Positions 8,060-16,518 of a stretch of DNA of 64,000 nucleotides are shown piece by piece. The notes under the pieces are model-generated. The model was given only the letters and a program-made list of their open reading frames with translations. It ran no database searches and was not told the DNA's origin. The position numbers were made by a program, and so were the translations under genes. Positions within the stretch are counted from its first letter, which is position 1, and each line of letters starts with the position of its first letter. Origin of the DNA: Christensenella minuta (GTDB lineage: Bacteria > Bacillota > Clostridia > Christensenellales > Christensenellaceae); NCBI RefSeq assembly GCF_003628755.1, contig NZ_CP029256.1, positions 2,189,585 through 2,253,584 on the forward strand, given 5' to 3'.

Positions 8060-8825
8060 CCTTCCGTTCCTCCTTTGCGCAGATGGAAAGCACGCGGTCC
8101 GCAAGATCGAGGTATTCGCGCGCCATATCGCTTTTGGGATATGCCTCCACCACCGTTTTCTTCTGTTCCTCAGCACGCTGCACGAAACTGCTGCGGGGGA
8201 TCGCCTTCACGACCTGCGTTCCCGCATCCCGCGCGAATTCTTCCACAAGCTCGTTTTCCCGCTCTACATTGCGCGCATTGAGGATCACGCCGCCAAAAGA
8301 GGCATAGCCCCGTTTCTTGAAATTTTCAATGGCAAGGGCAATATTCGCCGCTGCGTAAAGCGCCATCTTCTCGCCCGAGGTCACGACAAAAACCTGGTCC
8401 GCATAACCACCGCGGATGGGCATCGCAAAGCCCCCGCAAACCACATCGCCGAGAACGTCGTATAGAACAATGTCCGGTTTGAATATTTCATACGCTTTCA
8501 GCTCCTCCAATTTTTCAAACGCGGTGATGATCCCGCGGCCGGCACAGCCGATCCCCGGCGTAGGGCCGCCCGCTTCCACGCACAGGATGCCTCCGTAGCC
8601 CTCCTTGACAATATCGTCAAGCGTCACCGCCCCGCCTTTCTCGCGAAGCGCGTCAAGCACCGTACGCGGCCGCTCTCCTCCCGCCACATTTTGCGTGGAG
8701 TCCGCCTTGGGATCGCAGCCGATCTGCATCACCCGCCAGCCTTTTTGTGCAAAAGCCGCCGACAGGTTGGATGCGGTCGTCGATTTCCCGATCCCGCCTT
8801 TTCCATACAAGGCAATCTTAATCAT
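8052..8825 (-). CDS. NifH/BchL-like ATP-dependent reductase
   Basis: A 257-residue P-loop protein with GKGGIGKS at residues 8-15, the DPKADST switch I element near 38-44, and both 4Fe-4S cysteines of the NifH family: Cys94 in GCAGRG and Cys130 in [12 protein letters not shown]. In NifH/BchL these bridge one cluster between two monomers, and ATP hydrolysis drives single-electron transfer to component 1. The ATG at 8825 is preferred over 8849 because GGAAGGGAAG precedes it and NifH proteins begin just before the P-loop. It heads the six-gene operon. Two palindromic operators lie just upstream. No nitrogen-fixation accessory gene is nearby. Confidence 0.93.
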   Translation of the reverse strand: MIKIALYGKGGIGKSTTASNLSAAFAQKGWRVMQIGCDPKADSTQNVAGGERPRTVLDALREKGGAVTLDDIVKEGYGGILCVEAGGPTPGIGCAGRGIITAFEKLEELKAYEIFKPDIVLYDVLGDVVCGGFAMPIRGGYADQVFVVTSGEKMALYAAANIALAIENFKKRGYASFGGVILNARNVERENELVEEFARDAGTQVVKAIPRSSFVQRAEEQKKTVVEAYPKSDMAREYLDLADRVLSICAKEERKDA

Positions 8826-8851
8826 TCCAGTCTTCCCTTCCATTCTCATAT

Positions 8852-8867
8852 GTTAGCTTAAGCTAAC
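8852..8867. promoter_or_regulatory. Palindromic operator 1 of the nitrogenase-like operon
   Basis: GTTAGCTTAAGCTAAC is a perfect 16-bp palindrome that begins 26 bases upstream of the NifH-like ATG. Together with operator 2 it fits GTTAGC-N4-GCTAAC. The form resembles sites of DtxR/MntR-type metal repressors, which is inference. Confidence 0.7.
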
Positions 8868-8917
8868 TTTTTGGAAAATAATAAGGAGCGCCCATTTAAG
8901 TGCCCCTTTGCCCTTTT

Positions 8918-8935
8918 GGTTAGCTTCTGCTAACC
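8918..8935. promoter_or_regulatory. Palindromic operator 2 of the nitrogenase-like operon
   Basis: GGTTAGCTTCTGCTAACC has 7-bp perfect arms around a 4-base centre and shares the GTTAGC-N4-GCTAAC core with operator 1. The centres are 67 bp apart, with the probable promoter between or overlapping them. Confidence 0.7.
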
Positions 8936-9027
8936 GTTGATAACTTTATCATTTTTTCATGAACATGTCAACAGGATTTATTCTATTTTTAATTTTTTCG
9001 CGAAATTTTTTAACCGGAAAAATATGC

Positions 9028-9050
9028 GGCCGGTAAAAAAACGCCCGGCC
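9028..9050 (-). terminator. Putative terminator after the PHP phosphatase
   Basis: GGCCGG (9028-9033) pairs with CCGGCC (9045-9050). On the minus strand it is followed at short distance by ATATTTTT. The stem is only 6 bp. Confidence 0.35.
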
Positions 9051-9083
9051 ACCGCGGACCGCCGCGTTTCCCTTCCGCATGTT

Positions 9084-9902
9084 TCAAAACTTTTCGAGCG
9101 GCACGAACTCCGGTACGCGTCCGGAAAATCTGCATACATACCGTGCGCCGCATTCCTTCATATATTCCGCCGCGTCCGCGAACCGCCAGCCGACCTTGTC
9201 CGCCACGTGCGCGTCGCTGCCTACCGTAACGACCTCGCCTCCCAGCTCGTAGAAACGCTTCAGCACACTTTTTATGGGCGTCGGCCACTCGTATACGGAA
9301 TAGTTGCTGGTGTTGACCTCAATTCCCTTCCCGCGCAAGATCACGGATTTCAGGATCGCGTCCAGCAGGTCCGGAAAATCCCGGTATTCAAACGGCGTTT
9401 TCTCCTTCAGGCTGTCAATATTGGGCAGGTATTTATCCAGATATCCGATATGTCCGGCAACATCGAAATCCTCATAATGCTCGAGATCAAAAAGCATCTC
9501 CTCCAGATATTCGCGCTGCGCCTGCCGCAGCGTCTTTCCCTCGAAGCTGTCGCCGAAATATGGGTCTTTTTCCTTAATGGTATGCTGGGATGCGATCACA
9601 AAATCGAACTCCCTGCTGCCGATATACCCGGCGATCTTTTGGAGGGACCCCGGCATCAGCGATACCTCGACCCCTTTTTTGATCCCGATCCCGGGTACGC
9701 GTTCCCGCGCCTTCCTGAGCTCACGGTCGTAGAGCGCGTCGTCAAGCGTCACCATTCCCTCCTCCGGGTACGGATAGTCGATCTCCTGGTGCTCTGTAAA
9801 ACAGATCTCCGCAAACCCTTTTTCCTTTGCCGCCATAGCCACGCGCACAGGGCTGTCGTACGCATCATGGGATACGTTGGAATGGATGTGGTAATCAAAC
9901 AT
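9084..9902 (-). CDS. PHP-domain phosphatase, histidinol-phosphatase (HisK-type) family
   Basis: A 272-residue PHP-fold metal-dependent phosphoesterase. The N-terminal DYHIHSN supplies the first metal histidines. FTEHQE near residue 36, ASQHT near 130 and GSDAH near 234 supply further ligands. Length and motif order match the HisK-type histidinol phosphatase of Firmicutes (histidine biosynthesis, histidinol phosphate to histidinol). No other his gene is close, so another phosphoester substrate is possible. The gene is divergent from the QueT-like gene. Confidence 0.85.
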   Translation of the reverse strand: MFDYHIHSNVSHDAYDSPVRVAMAAKEKGFAEICFTEHQEIDYPYPEEGMVTLDDALYDRELRKARERVPGIGIKKGVEVSLMPGSLQKIAGYIGSREFDFVIASQHTIKEKDPYFGDSFEGKTLRQAQREYLEEMLFDLEHYEDFDVAGHIGYLDKYLPNIDSLKEKTPFEYRDFPDLLDAILKSVILRGKGIEVNTSNYSVYEWPTPIKSVLKRFYELGGEVVTVGSDAHVADKVGWRFADAAEYMKECGARYVCRFSGRVPEFVPLEKF

Positions 9903-9962
9903 GGTGGTTCCCCGCTTTCTTCTCGCAATGCTTCTATCCTCATTATACCGGGCGGCGCGTTG

Positions 9963-9992
9963 TTGTCAATCGGAGCCCGGGTATGCTATACT
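9963..9992 (+). promoter_or_regulatory. Sigma-A promoter of the QueT-like gene
   Basis: TTGTCA (9963-9968), an 18-bp spacer and TATACT (9987-9992) with an extended -10 TG at 9984-9985. Predicted transcription start is near 9999, which gives a leader of about 34 nt. Confidence 0.7.
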
Positions 9993-10032
9993 GTACTGTA
10001 AATTATTTTTGGTTGAGGGATGTAAAGGTATT

Positions 10033-10524
10033 ATGGAAAATCCGTCAAAGACGCGTTTCATTTGTGAAACGGCCGCGATTGCGGCAATCTACGCAGTGCT
10101 CACGCTTCTGTTCGCGCCATTTGGATTCCTGCAGTTCCAGGTGCGTATTTCGGAGGCGATGTGTATTTTGCCGTTTTTCACGCCTGCGGCAGTGCCCGGC
10201 CTCTTTATCGGCTGCCTGATCGCCAACATTTTCGGCTCGGGGACGCTTGGACTCATGGATATCGTTGTCGGAAGCCTTGCGAGCCTGCTGGCCGCGTTTG
10301 TCACATGGAAAATCCGCGGCAAAAGCAAGTGGCTGCTTCCCCTCCCGAGCGTCATCGCCAACGCTTTTTTGGTATCTTGGACGCTTAACGTGATGCTCGG
10401 GCTTCCCTATTGGCTCAATGTCGCGACGGTTGGGATCGGCCAGGCAATCGCGTGCTACGGTATCGGGATGCCGCTGTGGTTTCTCTTAAACCGCTATAGG
10501 CGAAACGTTTTCCAGAGAATCTAA
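10033..10524 (+). CDS. queT: QueT family transporter (putative queuosine-precursor ECF substrate-binding subunit)
   Basis: A 163-residue integral membrane protein with five or six hydrophobic segments and the QueT pattern, including VRISEAMCILPFF near residues 38-50 and a GxxxGCLIAN turn. QueT proteins are thought to be S-components of energy-coupling-factor transporters for queuosine precursors such as preQ1. The ECF ATPases and EcfT are not local, as expected for group II ECF systems. The ATG at 10033 follows AAAGGT. The short leader does not contain a preQ1 riboswitch that I can recognise. Confidence 0.8.
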   Translation: MENPSKTRFICETAAIAAIYAVLTLLFAPFGFLQFQVRISEAMCILPFFTPAAVPGLFIGCLIANIFGSGTLGLMDIVVGSLASLLAAFVTWKIRGKSKWLLPLPSVIANAFLVSWTLNVMLGLPYWLNVATVGIGQAIACYGIGMPLWFLLNRYRRNVFQRI

Positions 10525-10630
10525 GATATCTTCTTTCCGGGCCTTTGCCGCACCCGGGAAAGAATTCAGCGGCAGCGGCTTTGCCGGAAAACCAAAGGGT
10601 TTTCACGTCTATTTGTTGAAAGGCAGTATT

Positions 10631-11215
10631 ATGAAAAAAATATGTATATTCGGTTCCTCCTCCGCCGCAATCGGCCAAAGCTATTTCGATGCCGCCTACC
10701 GGCTCGGACAGCTTCTTGCCGAAAAAGGATGGGCGATGGTGTTCGGCGCGGGAACAATGGGCATGATGGGCGCCGCCGCGCGCGGCGCGCATAGCCGGAA
10801 CGGCCATGTGATCGGGGTGATCCCGGAATTCATGGACATCCCGGGGATTCCCTACGAAAAATGCAACGACTATATCGTAACGGAAACCATGCGTGAGCGC
10901 AAACAGAGGATGGAAGATATATCCGACGCGTTCATCGCAGTGGCGGGCGGTTTCGGCACCTTTGAAGAGCTGTGCGAAGTTATTACGCTCAAGCAGCTGA
11001 AACAGCATAAAAAATCCATCGTAATTTTGAATACGAACGGTTTTTTCGACGAACTGCTTGCCATGTTTGAAAAAATGGTAGCGCAGAAATTCGCCAAAGA
11101 GGAAGCGTTCAGCGTATTTACGGTTGTGGATACGCCCCGGCAGGCCGTGGAAGCCGTCGAAAAATATCATTATACGGAAACCAGCAGCAAATGGTTTACG
11201 CCGGAAGCGCCGTAA
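10631..11215 (+). CDS. LOG family protein (TIGR00730 Rossmann-fold nucleotide hydrolase)
   Basis: A 194-residue Rossmann-fold protein. It has the N-terminal FGSSSA motif, the FGAGTMGMMG motif near residue 41 and AGGFGTFEE near residue 105, a variant of the PGGxGTxxE active-site motif with Ala in place of Pro. Family members cleave nucleoside 5'-monophosphates to free base and ribose phosphate (cytokinin-activating LOG, or the YgdH/PpnN group). The ATG at 10631 is preferred to an upstream TTG because AAAGG precedes it. It lies 106 bases after the QueT-like gene and may be co-transcribed. Confidence 0.88.
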   Translation: MKKICIFGSSSAAIGQSYFDAAYRLGQLLAEKGWAMVFGAGTMGMMGAAARGAHSRNGHVIGVIPEFMDIPGIPYEKCNDYIVTETMRERKQRMEDISDAFIAVAGGFGTFEELCEVITLKQLKQHKKSIVILNTNGFFDELLAMFEKMVAQKFAKEEAFSVFTVVDTPRQAVEAVEKYHYTETSSKWFTPEAP

Positions 11216-11438
11216 GGGAAGGATCGTAAGCCTGTGTGCAAAATGGGGGGTATGCAGGGGGAAGGATATCGGACCGGCAATCAGGAGCCCCGCGCAGTCC
11301 CGCAAGGCAAATTCCGCCGCCGGCGGAAGATTGAAGAACATACCGGGCGAAGCGAATGCGGAAGCAGGCCTGTCGGGAAGAGGAGAAGCAAGGCGGACTT
11401 TGCTTCGGCGCAGTCCCGGCAAACAGAGGTAATTGTTA

Positions 11439-12344
11439 ATGGAAAAGATCCCCATGAGCTTCAAGACCATGTTCCGGACATCCGGAATCGTTTATAAACG
11501 GAATTTCGGCAGGCTATTTTTGCCCTTGCTGCTCTTCCAGCTTGTGCTGCTCGTCCCGCTGATGTTTTTCACTATGCCGGGAACCGTTTCGGTGGCGCGG
11601 TCGCTGCTGCTTACGCTTTCGCAGACGGGTGGAAGCAGCCTTTCGAGCGTCGTTACGGTGCTTGCGATCGTTGCCGGAGTCGCTGTTTTTGCGTCGCCGC
11701 TGATGGTTTCAAACGTGGTATATGTCATCGACAGCGATTATTCGGGGAAAAACGTGTCCTTCCGGGATGCAAGCGCGCACGCGAAGCGCCGGTACGGCAG
11801 TATGCTGCGGTCATACTTTGCCGCCATCGCGCTGCTGATCCTGCCCGTGGCCGGGATCGTCGCGGCCATCGTGGCCATCGCGCTGCCCGGCGGGGTTCCG
11901 GCAGCGGTATTGCCCGCATGGCAGATCGCGGTCATCGTGGTCCTTGCGCTCGCGGCCCTGCTGCTCTTTTTTGGGATCGTATTTATCCCGTATACGGTTG
12001 CCGTAGAGGGCCAAGGCGGATTCCGGGCGGTCCTCAGTTCCTACCGTTATGCGTTTTTGGGAAATTTTTGGAGCAACTTTACGCGCGTGCTCACCGCCGC
12101 GGTGATCGTGGCGCTTGCCGGGGTCGTCATCAACTGGCTGTCCCAGCTGCCGTTTAAGGAGCTTTATGAACTGTACCTTGTGGACCCGATGCTTGCGCTG
12201 CAAAATCCATTGATGGTCTTTGTGATTTTGTTCGCCCTGCTTGCAATCGTCGTCGTTACATTCGTATTTCCGTTCTGGTACGCGTTCACTTACCATACCT
12301 ACCGGAATGCAAAGTATGAATATGAACAAAGGAGCCGCCGCTGA
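11439..12344 (+). CDS. Polytopic membrane protein of unknown function
   Basis: A 301-residue protein with about six predicted transmembrane segments at roughly residues 25-50, 75-100, 125-155, 160-185, 210-235 and 265-290. Between segments 2 and 3 lies a basic loop. The layout resembles the membrane proteins annotated as DUF975 or the membrane domain of glycerophosphodiester phosphodiesterases, but I see no diagnostic motif and no catalytic domain. The ATG follows AGAGG at a 9-base spacing. The upstream 220 bases are GC-rich and empty. The ACT protein gene follows 83 bases later. Confidence 0.7.
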   Translation: MEKIPMSFKTMFRTSGIVYKRNFGRLFLPLLLFQLVLLVPLMFFTMPGTVSVARSLLLTLSQTGGSSLSSVVTVLAIVAGVAVFASPLMVSNVVYVIDSDYSGKNVSFRDASAHAKRRYGSMLRSYFAAIALLILPVAGIVAAIVAIALPGGVPAAVLPAWQIAVIVVLALAALLLFFGIVFIPYTVAVEGQGGFRAVLSSYRYAFLGNFWSNFTRVLTAAVIVALAGVVINWLSQLPFKELYELYLVDPMLALQNPLMVFVILFALLAIVVVTFVFPFWYAFTYHTYRNAKYEYEQRSRR

Positions 12345-12427
12345 CCGCTGCCGGAACAGTTCAATCGTCGTAAATCAGCCGCCCCGGCCGCGTGCCGGAC
12401 GGCAGGCAGAATATAAGGAGTATATCT

Positions 12428-12700
12428 ATGAGAGCAATCGTAAGCGTACTCGGGCAGGACAAGCCCGGCATCATCGCCCACATTTCGCATGCGCTCTATG
12501 AGGCGAACGCGAACATCCTCGACATCACGCAAACCGTCCTGCGGGACGAAGTGTTTGCAATGACCATGCTTGTCGACCTTGCCGCCATGAAGGTATCGTT
12601 TGAGCAATTAAAGGAACAGCTCGGCGCGGCGGGAGCGAAGATCGGCATCGAGGTCCGCCTGATGCGCGAAGAGATTTTCAAAAGCATGCACCGGGTATGA
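12428..12700 (+). CDS. ACT domain protein, UPF0237 family
   Basis: A 90-residue single ACT domain. The ligand-binding start [20 protein letters not shown] is characteristic of this small stand-alone family. AAGGAG lies 8 bases ahead of the ATG. It is followed 31 bases later by a UPF0210 gene. This two-gene pairing is conserved in many Firmicutes and archaea, and suggests that the ACT domain senses an amino acid or related metabolite for the partner enzyme. The ligand is unknown. Confidence 0.92.
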   Translation: MRAIVSVLGQDKPGIIAHISHALYEANANILDITQTVLRDEVFAMTMLVDLAAMKVSFEQLKEQLGAAGAKIGIEVRLMREEIFKSMHRV

Positions 12701-12731
12701 AACTGGGAATATAAGGATAAGGAAACAGGTT

Positions 12732-14084
12732 ATGATAGACCAGAAAGATATCTTAAAAACTATCGACATGATTGCGCGGCAGAACCTTGACATCCGTACG
12801 ATCACAATGGGCATCTCGCTTTTCGACTGTGTTTCGGACGATGCGGACGTATGTGCCGGACGAGTGTATGATAAGATCACGCGTAAAGCAAAAGACCTCG
12901 TCAGGACGGGCGAGGCAATTGAAAATGAATTCGGTATCCCAATCGTCAACAAGCGCATTTCCGTAACGCCCGTTTCCCTCATTTCACAGGGCTGCGGGGA
13001 TTATGTGAAGTTTGCCCGCGCGATGGATAAGGCCGCGCATGAAATGGGGGTGGATTTCATCGGCGGTTATTCCGCGTTCGTGCAGAAAGCCGCAACCGCC
13101 GCGGAAGCACAGTTCATCGATTCCATCCCGCAGGCACTCAGCGAAACGGGAATCGTATGCTCTTCCGTCAACGTGGCGACCACGCGCGCGGGAATCAATA
13201 TGGACGCGGTTAAGCGCATGGGCGAGATCATCAAGGAAAGCGCCGCGCTCACCGCCGCGGAGGGCGGCATGGGCGCCGCAAAACTCGTGGTGTTCGCCAA
13301 CGCGGTGGAGGATAATCCGTTCATGGCGGGCGCGTTCCACGGTACGGGCGAGGGAGATTGCGTCATCAACGTAGGGGTTTCCGGTCCCGGCGTAGTCAAG
13401 GTCGCGCTCGAAAGTAAAAAAGGCCGGCCGTTCGACGAGGTGGCGGAGACCATCAAGACGACGGCATTCCATATCACGCGCATGGGCCAGCTCGTGGCGC
13501 GGGAAGCCAGCAGGAAACTTGGCGTGCCCTTTGGCATCGTAGACCTTTCGCTTGCCCCTACCCCGGCCATCGGCGACAGCGTGGCCTATATCCTTGAGGA
13601 AATGGGCCTTGAGACATGCGGCGCGCACGGTACGACCGCCGCGCTCGCTCTCCTCAACGACGCGGTAAAAAAAGGCGGCATCATGGCCACCTCGCATGTA
13701 GGCGGGCTTTCCGGCGCGTTTATCCCGGTCAGCGAAGACGCGGGTATGATTCACGCGGCGGAAACGGGCGCGCTCACGCTGGAAAAGCTCGAAGCGATGA
13801 CGTGCGTATGCTCGGTCGGCCTCGACATGATCGCGCTCCCCGGCGATACCCCGGCGGAGGTGCTTTCAGCCATCATGGCGGACGAGGCGGCGATCGGCAT
13901 GGTTAATACCAAAACGACGGCGGTACGCCTCATTCCCGTGCCCGGCAAGCAGGTGGGCGACTATGTGGATTTCGGCGGGCTTCTAGGGCGCGCGCCCATC
14001 ATGCCCTACAACCACAATTCCCCAAAAGAATTTATCGCGCGGGGCGGACGTATTCCGGCTCCCTTACACGCGCAGAGGAATTAA
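12732..14084 (+). CDS. PFL family protein, UPF0210 (DUF711)
   Basis: At 450 residues this is the normal length for the UPF0210 family, which has a pyruvate-formate-lyase-like fold without an evident C-terminal glycyl-radical motif. Recognisable parts are the N-terminal [10 protein letters not shown], the [17 protein letters not shown]-like region near residue 140 and a Gly-rich segment around [19 protein letters not shown]. Biochemical role unknown. It sits directly downstream of the ACT gene and ahead of a strong terminator, so the two form a dicistronic operon. Confidence 0.92.
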   Translation: MIDQKDILKTIDMIARQNLDIRTITMGISLFDCVSDDADVCAGRVYDKITRKAKDLVRTGEAIENEFGIPIVNKRISVTPVSLISQGCGDYVKFARAMDKAAHEMGVDFIGGYSAFVQKAATAAEAQFIDSIPQALSETGIVCSSVNVATTRAGINMDAVKRMGEIIKESAALTAAEGGMGAAKLVVFANAVEDNPFMAGAFHGTGEGDCVINVGVSGPGVVKVALESKKGRPFDEVAETIKTTAFHITRMGQLVAREASRKLGVPFGIVDLSLAPTPAIGDSVAYILEEMGLETCGAHGTTAALALLNDAVKKGGIMATSHVGGLSGAFIPVSEDAGMIHAAETGALTLEKLEAMTCVCSVGLDMIALPGDTPAEVLSAIMADEAAIGMVNTKTTAVRLIPVPGKQVGDYVDFGGLLGRAPIMPYNHNSPKEFIARGGRIPAPLHAQRN

Positions 14085-14200
14085 ACCTAAGACGTCATTA
14101 GCACGCGGATGCTGCGCGTACACATAATTATCAGCCTGTCTTTGCTATGTAAATCTAAATGGGGCGAAGATATGCATAGCACATGTATTTTACGCATATA

Positions 14201-14232
14201 AAAACACCGTTCTGTTTCGAACGGTGTTTTTA
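14201..14232 (+). terminator. Rho-independent terminator of the ACT/UPF0210 operon
   Basis: A perfect 12-bp stem (14201-14212 with 14219-14230), 6-nt loop and trailing TTTTAT. The A-run on the 5' side makes it potentially bidirectional. Confidence 0.85.
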
Positions 14233-14377
14233 TTGTTATCCCGGATGAGCTTACAGCATTAAAATTCTCCAATAGATGGACGTCCACAGAAGACAAAGCA
14301 AACACGCTGTACTCTGCCTTTCACTGCACTGATTGCCTCTCCGTAATGAAGTTGCGAAACAAAGCGTCTCTTTTTTA

Positions 14378-14386
14378 TGTTATAAT
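14378..14386 (+). promoter_or_regulatory. Extended -10 promoter of the M3 peptidase gene
   Basis: TGTTATAAT at 14378-14386 is a perfect extended -10, with a second TATAAT at 14402-14407. No good -35 is visible. Confidence 0.45.
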
Positions 14387-14460
14387 TATTTTTATAAACG
14401 TTATAATAGGATCAGAGGTTTTTTATCCGCCTGCCTGGCAGGCAAAAGGAGCGAATCAAT

Positions 14461-16338
14461 ATGGAAGAAAAAACAAGAGAGCAAATCGGCCGCAAATATA
14501 AATGGACCTTGGAGGATATCTATGCCACGGACGAGGCGTGGGAACAGGACTACGAGAAGCTTGAAAAGCTGATGGAAGACATCCCCCGCATCCAGAAAAC
14601 GCTGACAAGGGACGAAAAGAGCCTTGCCGGGGCGCTCCATGCCATGGAGCAAATGGAGCATATCGCAGGCAACCTTTTTGTGTACGCGCGTATGCGCCGT
14701 GATGAAGACAATTCAAACACCACGTACCAGGCACGGACCGCGCGCGCGATGGATATAAACGTGCGCCTCGGCAGCGCGCTTTCCTTCGTAAGCCCCGCTC
14801 TCCTCGCTTTAAAGCCGGGCGTGCTGGAGGGCTATATCGAGGCGGCGGCCCCTCACTGCAAAAAAGGCCGCGACCCCAAAACCTGCAAGAAGGGCGGCCG
14901 CTGCTCGAAATGCAGCAACCATACGCATGGAAACAAACTGCTTGCACCGTATGATTTCATGCTCAAAGAGCTCGTGCGCAGCAAAAAGCATGTGCTCTCT
15001 AAAAAGGAAGAGCGGCTTCTTTCCATGACTGCGGACATCGCGGGCGCGCCCAAAGATATTTTCACCATGATCGACAATGCGGATATGAAATTCGGTACGG
15101 TGAAGGATGCGGACGGTACGCGCGTCCAGCTCTCCCACGGCAAATATATCGTGATGATGCAAAGCCCTGACCGCAGGGTGCGCAGGAAAACCTACGAGAC
15201 CTATTACAGGTCTTATAAAGACATGATTAACACGATCAGCGCTGCCTATTCGGCAAGCGTCAAAAAAGATGTATTTTATGCGCGCGCCAAAAAGTTCGGC
15301 AGCGCGCTTGAAAAATCGCTTTTTTCAGACAATGTGCCCGTCGCGCTGTACGACAACCTGATCGAAACAATTCACAAAAATCTGCCCACCATGTACCATT
15401 ATGTGGACGTACGCAAAAAGGCGCTCGGGCTTACGGACCTTGCCATGTACGACATCTATGCCCCCCTTGCCAAAGAGACGCACGGGGAATATTCTTACGA
15501 GCAGTCTATGGAGCTTGTGAAAAAGGGTCTTTCCGTTCTGGGTGAAGAATACGGCAATCTCCTGCAGGAAGCGCAGGATACCGGCTGGATCGACGTATAC
15601 GAAACGCCGGGTAAAACGAGCGGCGCATATTCGTGGGGCGTCTTCGGCGTGCATCCGTACGTGCTTTTAAACCACCGCGGCGACCTCGACAGCGTGTTCA
15701 CCATCGCGCACGAGCTTGGTCACGCGATGCACACCTACCATTCCAACAAAAACCAGCCTGAGGCAAAGGCGGGTTACGAAATTTTCGTGGCGGAAGTCGC
15801 AAGCACGGTGAATGAGGTCCTGCTCACGCATTACCTGCTTAAGACAGAGCAGGACGCGGATGCGCGCAGGTATATCCTCAACCATTACCTCGACCAGTTC
15901 CGCACAACTGTGGTGCGGCAGACTATGTTTGCCGAGTTTGAAAAGATGACGCACGCGGCTGTGGAGGCGGGCGAAGCGCTGACCCATGAAAGCCTGTGCC
16001 GGATGTATGGCGACCTCAACGCGCTGTATTATGGGCCGCAGATCGCGCGGGACGATACGATTTCCTTTGAATGGTCGCGCATCCCGCACTTCTACAATGC
16101 CTTCTATGTATATAAATATGCAACGGGCTTCTCGTGTGCGGTAAAAATCGCGGCGGATATCCTCAGCGGCAGGAAAAACGCGGTCAGAGATTACATCCGC
16201 TTCCTGTCCTCGGGCGGCAGCGACTATCCGCTCGAGCTTTTAAAGCTCGCACATGTGGATCTTGCGGGCGGCGAACCCGTAAATGTCTGCATGCAGGAGT
16301 TCGCAAGGGCTTTGGATGAATTTGAACAAATGTTGTGA
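14461..16338 (+). CDS. pepF: M3 family oligoendopeptidase F with Cys/His-rich insertion
   Basis: A 625-residue zinc oligopeptidase of family M3B. The active-site motif HELGH is at residues 417-421, within FTIAHELGHAMHTYHS. The C-terminal helical region with YNAFYVYKYATG is typical of PepF. These enzymes degrade cytosolic peptides of about 7-17 residues. Unusual is a segment at residues 132-156 with H132, C133, C142, C148, C151, H154 and H156, placed in the N-terminal domain just before the LLAPYDFML helix. It could bind a metal of its own. A strong purine-rich site (AAAAGGAG) precedes the ATG. Confidence 0.93.
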   Translation: MEEKTREQIGRKYKWTLEDIYATDEAWEQDYEKLEKLMEDIPRIQKTLTRDEKSLAGALHAMEQMEHIAGNLFVYARMRRDEDNSNTTYQARTARAMDINVRLGSALSFVSPALLALKPGVLEGYIEAAAPHCKKGRDPKTCKKGGRCSKCSNHTHGNKLLAPYDFMLKELVRSKKHVLSKKEERLLSMTADIAGAPKDIFTMIDNADMKFGTVKDADGTRVQLSHGKYIVMMQSPDRRVRRKTYETYYRSYKDMINTISAAYSASVKKDVFYARAKKFGSALEKSLFSDNVPVALYDNLIETIHKNLPTMYHYVDVRKKALGLTDLAMYDIYAPLAKETHGEYSYEQSMELVKKGLSVLGEEYGNLLQEAQDTGWIDVYETPGKTSGAYSWGVFGVHPYVLLNHRGDLDSVFTIAHELGHAMHTYHSNKNQPEAKAGYEIFVAEVASTVNEVLLTHYLLKTEQDADARRYILNHYLDQFRTTVVRQTMFAEFEKMTHAAVEAGEALTHESLCRMYGDLNALYYGPQIARDDTISFEWSRIPHFYNAFYVYKYATGFSCAVKIAADILSGRKNAVRDYIRFLSSGGSDYPLELLKLAHVDLAGGEPVNVCMQEFARALDEFEQML

Positions 16339-16488
16339 CGGGTCTGTGATAAGAAGAAAGCTTTATCGGGGCTTCGTCTGAAAAATCTATCCGGTCATTG
16401 CCCGGGTCCTTCTTCCGGGAAAGCAGGCGCGGGGCATGGATTTCCGGAAGAGGCACAGCGCCGGTCACGCGGGAACAGGAGGCCCGCG

Positions 16489-16508
16489 GGAAATTCATAC
16501 GAATTTCC
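16489..16508. promoter_or_regulatory. Inverted repeat just upstream of the GNAT gene
   Basis: GGAAATTC-ATAC-GAATTTCC has perfect 8-bp arms and ends 10 bases before the ATG. It replaces the expected ribosome binding site. It could be an operator or a translation-blocking hairpin. Confidence 0.35.
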
Positions 16509-16518
16509 GCTTATTATC

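Larger units (their letters stand above)
14085..14460. other. Intergenic region: terminator and promoter only
   Basis: The 376 bases contain the terminator at 14201-14232 and the AT-rich promoter region before the peptidase gene. I find no convincing coding sequence or RNA gene. Confidence 0.6.

Noticed and set aside
2573-8825. Genuine nitrogen fixation cluster
   Set aside because: No nifE, nifN, nifB or nifV is present, component 1 proteins are too short, and an importer follows them.
9993-10032. preQ1 riboswitch before the QueT-like gene
   Set aside because: The leader of about 34 nt lacks the stem and A-rich pseudoknot tail of known preQ1 classes.
10530-10570. Hairpin after the QueT-like gene as a terminator
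   Set aside because: The stem contains a bulge and has no T-run, and the next gene follows closely in the same direction.
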